Program-made: the position numbers and the translations under genes | The notes under the pieces: model-generated | Seen by the model: only the letters and a program-made list of their open reading frames with translations | What the model was told of the DNA's origin: nothing | The model's database searches: none | Source of the DNA: an uncultured Flammeovirgaceae bacterium | GTDB lineage: Bacteria > Bacteroidota > Bacteroidia > Cytophagales > Cyclobacteriaceae | Reading direction: 5' to 3' | DNA: 9,522 nt | Assembly (NCBI GenBank): GCA_946886805.1 | Contig: CAMPJM010000123.1 | Span: 1 to 9,522, forward strand | Shown: positions 8,268 to 9,522 of the stretch, in pieces | Position numbering within the stretch: the first letter of the stretch is position 1 | Layout of the letters: the number at the start of each line of letters is the position of its first letter

Positions 8268-8306
8268 CAGGTCGGAAGATTAATGTCCTGTCAGGGGACA
8301 GGACAT
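8252..8306. repeat. Inverted pair of palindromic repeats (REP/BIME-like)
   Basis: Hairpin 1 (8252-8275) is a perfect 10-bp stem, CCGACCTGTC with GACAGGTCGG, loop CCCT. Hairpin 2 (8283-8306) is a perfect 10-bp stem, ATGTCCTGTC with GACAGGACAT, loop AGGG. The 16-nt core of the first (8256-8271) is the exact reverse complement of the core of the second (8287-8302), loops included, so the two are head-to-head copies of one unit. Only the outer 2-4 bp of the stems differ. There is no T-run, so a terminator role is not supported. The arrangement resembles REP pairs mobilised by RAYT transposases; no such gene is in the window. Confidence 0.8.
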
Positions 8307-8309
8307 GGA

Positions 8310-8345
8310 GAAGAGGTTCTTGAAATTGCAGGAAATAAGGAATGA
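8310..8345 (+). pseudogene. Second DUF433 C-terminal remnant
   Basis: The frame EEVLEIAGNKE, ending at TGA 8343-8345, mirrors the tail VEVLELAGK of the DUF433 gene upstream. At DNA level 8313-8336 matches 8170-8193 in 20 of 24 bases, at an offset of 143 bp. Nothing of the upstream body of a second DUF433 gene remains; the palindrome pair directly adjoins it. I read it as the end of a duplicated or deleted antitoxin copy. Confidence 0.5.
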
Positions 8346-8355
8346 TTTAACCGAA

Positions 8356-8402
8356 AAACCACGAAGTGGTTTAACATGAATAGCTATGAATTAAATTCAT
8401 AG
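8356..8402. repeat. Two-hairpin element, copy B (upstream of thiF)
   Basis: Hairpin 1 is AAACCAC-GAA-GTGGTTT (8356-8372), seven base pairs with a GAA triloop. An 11-nt spacer (8373-8383) follows. Hairpin 2 is CTATGAAT-TAA-ATTCATAG (8384-8402), eight base pairs with a 3-nt loop. Total length is 47 nt. Geometry matches copy A at 6722-6767 although the stem sequences do not, which means pairing rather than sequence is retained. The 68 nt from here to thiF are AT-rich and show no clear promoter. Confidence 0.75.
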
Positions 8403-8470
8403 AAAATATAATACCAATTTCAACAACCCTAACAGGATTGAATATTAAATACCTTAATAAACGAAAACAA

Positions 8471-9522
8471 TTGGCGTTATCATCAGAAGAACATAAACGT
8501 TACAGCAGGCACCTCCTCCTTTCTGAGATAGGATTGGAAGGGCAGGAAAAGCTGAAAGCAACAAAGGTATTGGTAATCGGTGCCGGTGGCTTGGGATGCC
8601 CCGCCCTATTATACCTTACCGCTGCCGGAGTGGGAACGATCGGAATTATAGACCATGATACCGTCGATTTCAGCAACCTGCAAAGACAGGTTCTCTACGA
8701 AGAATCAGACATTGGACAGCCTAAGGTAGCTTGTGCAAAAGCTCATTTATCTGCCCAAAATCCTTTTATAAATATTCTAACATTTCAAACGCAACTGACT
8801 TCGCAAAATGCACTGGAAATCATAGCAGATTTTGATTTTGTAATAGACGGATCCGACAACTTTGCTACCCGATACCTGGTAAATGATGCTTGTGTCATGT
8901 TAGATAAGCCTTTCATTTATGGTGCTATTCATCGATTCTCCGGACAAGTAGCGGTTTTCAATTATCAAAATGGGCCCACCTACCGCTGCTTGTTCCCTGA
9001 ACCTCCCCTACCCGGTGAAGTTCCCTCCTGCTCTGAGGCTGGCGTTTTAGGCGTGCTACCTGGAATCATTGGAAGTTTCCAAGCGACCGAGGCCCTCAAA
9101 ATGATAACAGGAATTGGTGAAGTAGCTTCGGGAAAACTCTTATTAATCGACACATTAACCTTAGAATTTAATAAGCTCAATATCAAAAAGGTTGAAAAAA
9201 ACAGCCAGATAGACCAATTGATAGATTATGAAGCTTTTTGTGGAGGCGGGGATACTGTAGAAAACATTCAGGAAATGGCCCCTGCTGAACTTCGAAAATT
9301 AATGGAAGAGCAAACAAACTTCCAATTGATAGACGTGCGTGAGCAGTTTGAATACAACAACCACAATATAGGAGGTAAATTAATCCCGTTAAATGAATTG
9401 GAAAGCCGGATAAGCGAAATTTCCAAAGAAGAAATGGTAGTAGTACATTGTCAGTCTGGTGGCAGAAGCAAAAAAGCAGTCGAGATTTTAAAGAAGCACG
9501 GTTTTGAGGATGTATTTAATCT
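8471..9522 (+). CDS. thiF: ThiF/MoeB-type E1-like adenylyltransferase fused to a C-terminal rhodanese domain, 3' end outside the window
   Basis: It is expected to adenylate the ThiS C-terminus and, through its own rhodanese domain, pass on sulfur, as in MOCS3/Uba4-type fusions. The E1 domain (about 1-245) has EEHKRYSRHLLLSEIGLEGQ, the nucleotide loop GAGGLG (37-42), DFSNLQRQ (66-73), DGSDN (126-130) and a crossover-loop cysteine C187 in SCSEAGVLG. The rhodanese domain (about 265 on) has LIDVREQFEY and the active loop CQSGGRS with C327. The zinc CxxC pairs usual in MoeB/ThiF are incomplete: the first reads TYRC (170-173) and no second pair is seen. The frame is open from 8390 but has no ATG or GTG before the conserved region. 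TTG 8471 gives the normal N-terminus; TTG 8438 is the alternative. The frame runs off the window after 350 codons. MoeB for molybdopterin is the alternative; position after thiH favours ThiF. Confidence 0.9.
   Translation, partial: MALSSEEHKRYSRHLLLSEIGLEGQEKLKATKVLVIGAGGLGCPALLYLTAAGVGTIGIIDHDTVDFSNLQRQVLYEESDIGQPKVACAKAHLSAQNPFINILTFQTQLTSQNALEIIADFDFVIDGSDNFATRYLVNDACVMLDKPFIYGAIHRFSGQVAVFNYQNGPTYRCLFPEPPLPGEVPSCSEAGVLGVLPGIIGSFQATEALKMITGIGEVASGKLLLIDTLTLEFNKLNIKKVEKNSQIDQLIDYEAFCGGGDTVENIQEMAPAELRKLMEEQTNFQLIDVREQFEYNNHNIGGKLIPLNELESRISEISKEEMVVVHCQSGGRSKKAVEILKKHGFEDVFN

Overview
The window looks like a Bacteroidota chromosome, perhaps from Cytophagales. Protein wording, AT-rich spacers with A-rich leaders instead of strong Shine-Dalgarno sites, and a TAnnTTTG-type -7 box all fit that phylum. 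The order is a guess; no rRNA or other phylogenetic marker is present. The backbone is an almost complete thiamin biosynthesis operon on the + strand.

Layout. Positions 1-551 (minus strand) hold the N-terminal third or less of an M3-family metallopeptidase, transcribed away from the operon. Positions 552-1351 have no gene; they hold degenerate palindromic debris and then an 18-unit heptanucleotide tract (1211-1336). A TATATTTG -7 box (1352-1359) directly precedes a TPP riboswitch aptamer (1367-1442). A 9-nt sequence downstream (1470-1478) is exactly complementary to the aptamer's 5' strand. The operon follows: thiS, thiC, a TenI/ThiE-like gene, thiD, thiE, thiG and thiH (1542-7932). Then come 538 bp of debris, and finally a ThiF-type E1-like enzyme fused to rhodanese (8471 to the window end, 3' end missing).

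How the genes cooperate. ThiC makes HMP-P and ThiD phosphorylates it to HMP-PP. ThiF-rhodanese adenylates and probably sulfurates the C-terminal GG of ThiS. ThiH cleaves tyrosine to dehydroglycine. ThiG builds the thiazole from ThiS-thiocarboxylate, DXP and dehydroglycine. The TenI-like protein may tautomerise the thiazole. ThiE joins the two halves to thiamin phosphate, and the product TPP would repress the operon through the riboswitch. No thiL or thiM is in the window.

The non-coding layer is the unusual part. (1) Spacers contain tandem heptanucleotide tracts that keep a 7-nt phase while the unit sequence drifts, each with its own unit; one runs through the thiH stop codon. (2) Two copies of a 46-47 bp two-hairpin element (6722-6767, 8356-8402) share geometry (first hairpin with a GAA triloop, 11-nt spacer, second hairpin with a 3-nt loop) but not stem sequence. 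(3) Two 10-bp hairpins at 8252-8306 are head-to-head inverted copies of one core; a degraded third copy lies at 1070-1094. (4) Between thiH and thiF sits what looks like a decayed DUF433/DUF5615 toxin-antitoxin pair: the antitoxin frame is intact but has ATA where ATG is expected, the toxin stops after 13 codons inside the hairpin pair, and a second DUF433 tail lies beyond it. The thiF frame downstream has no ATG and probably starts at TTG.
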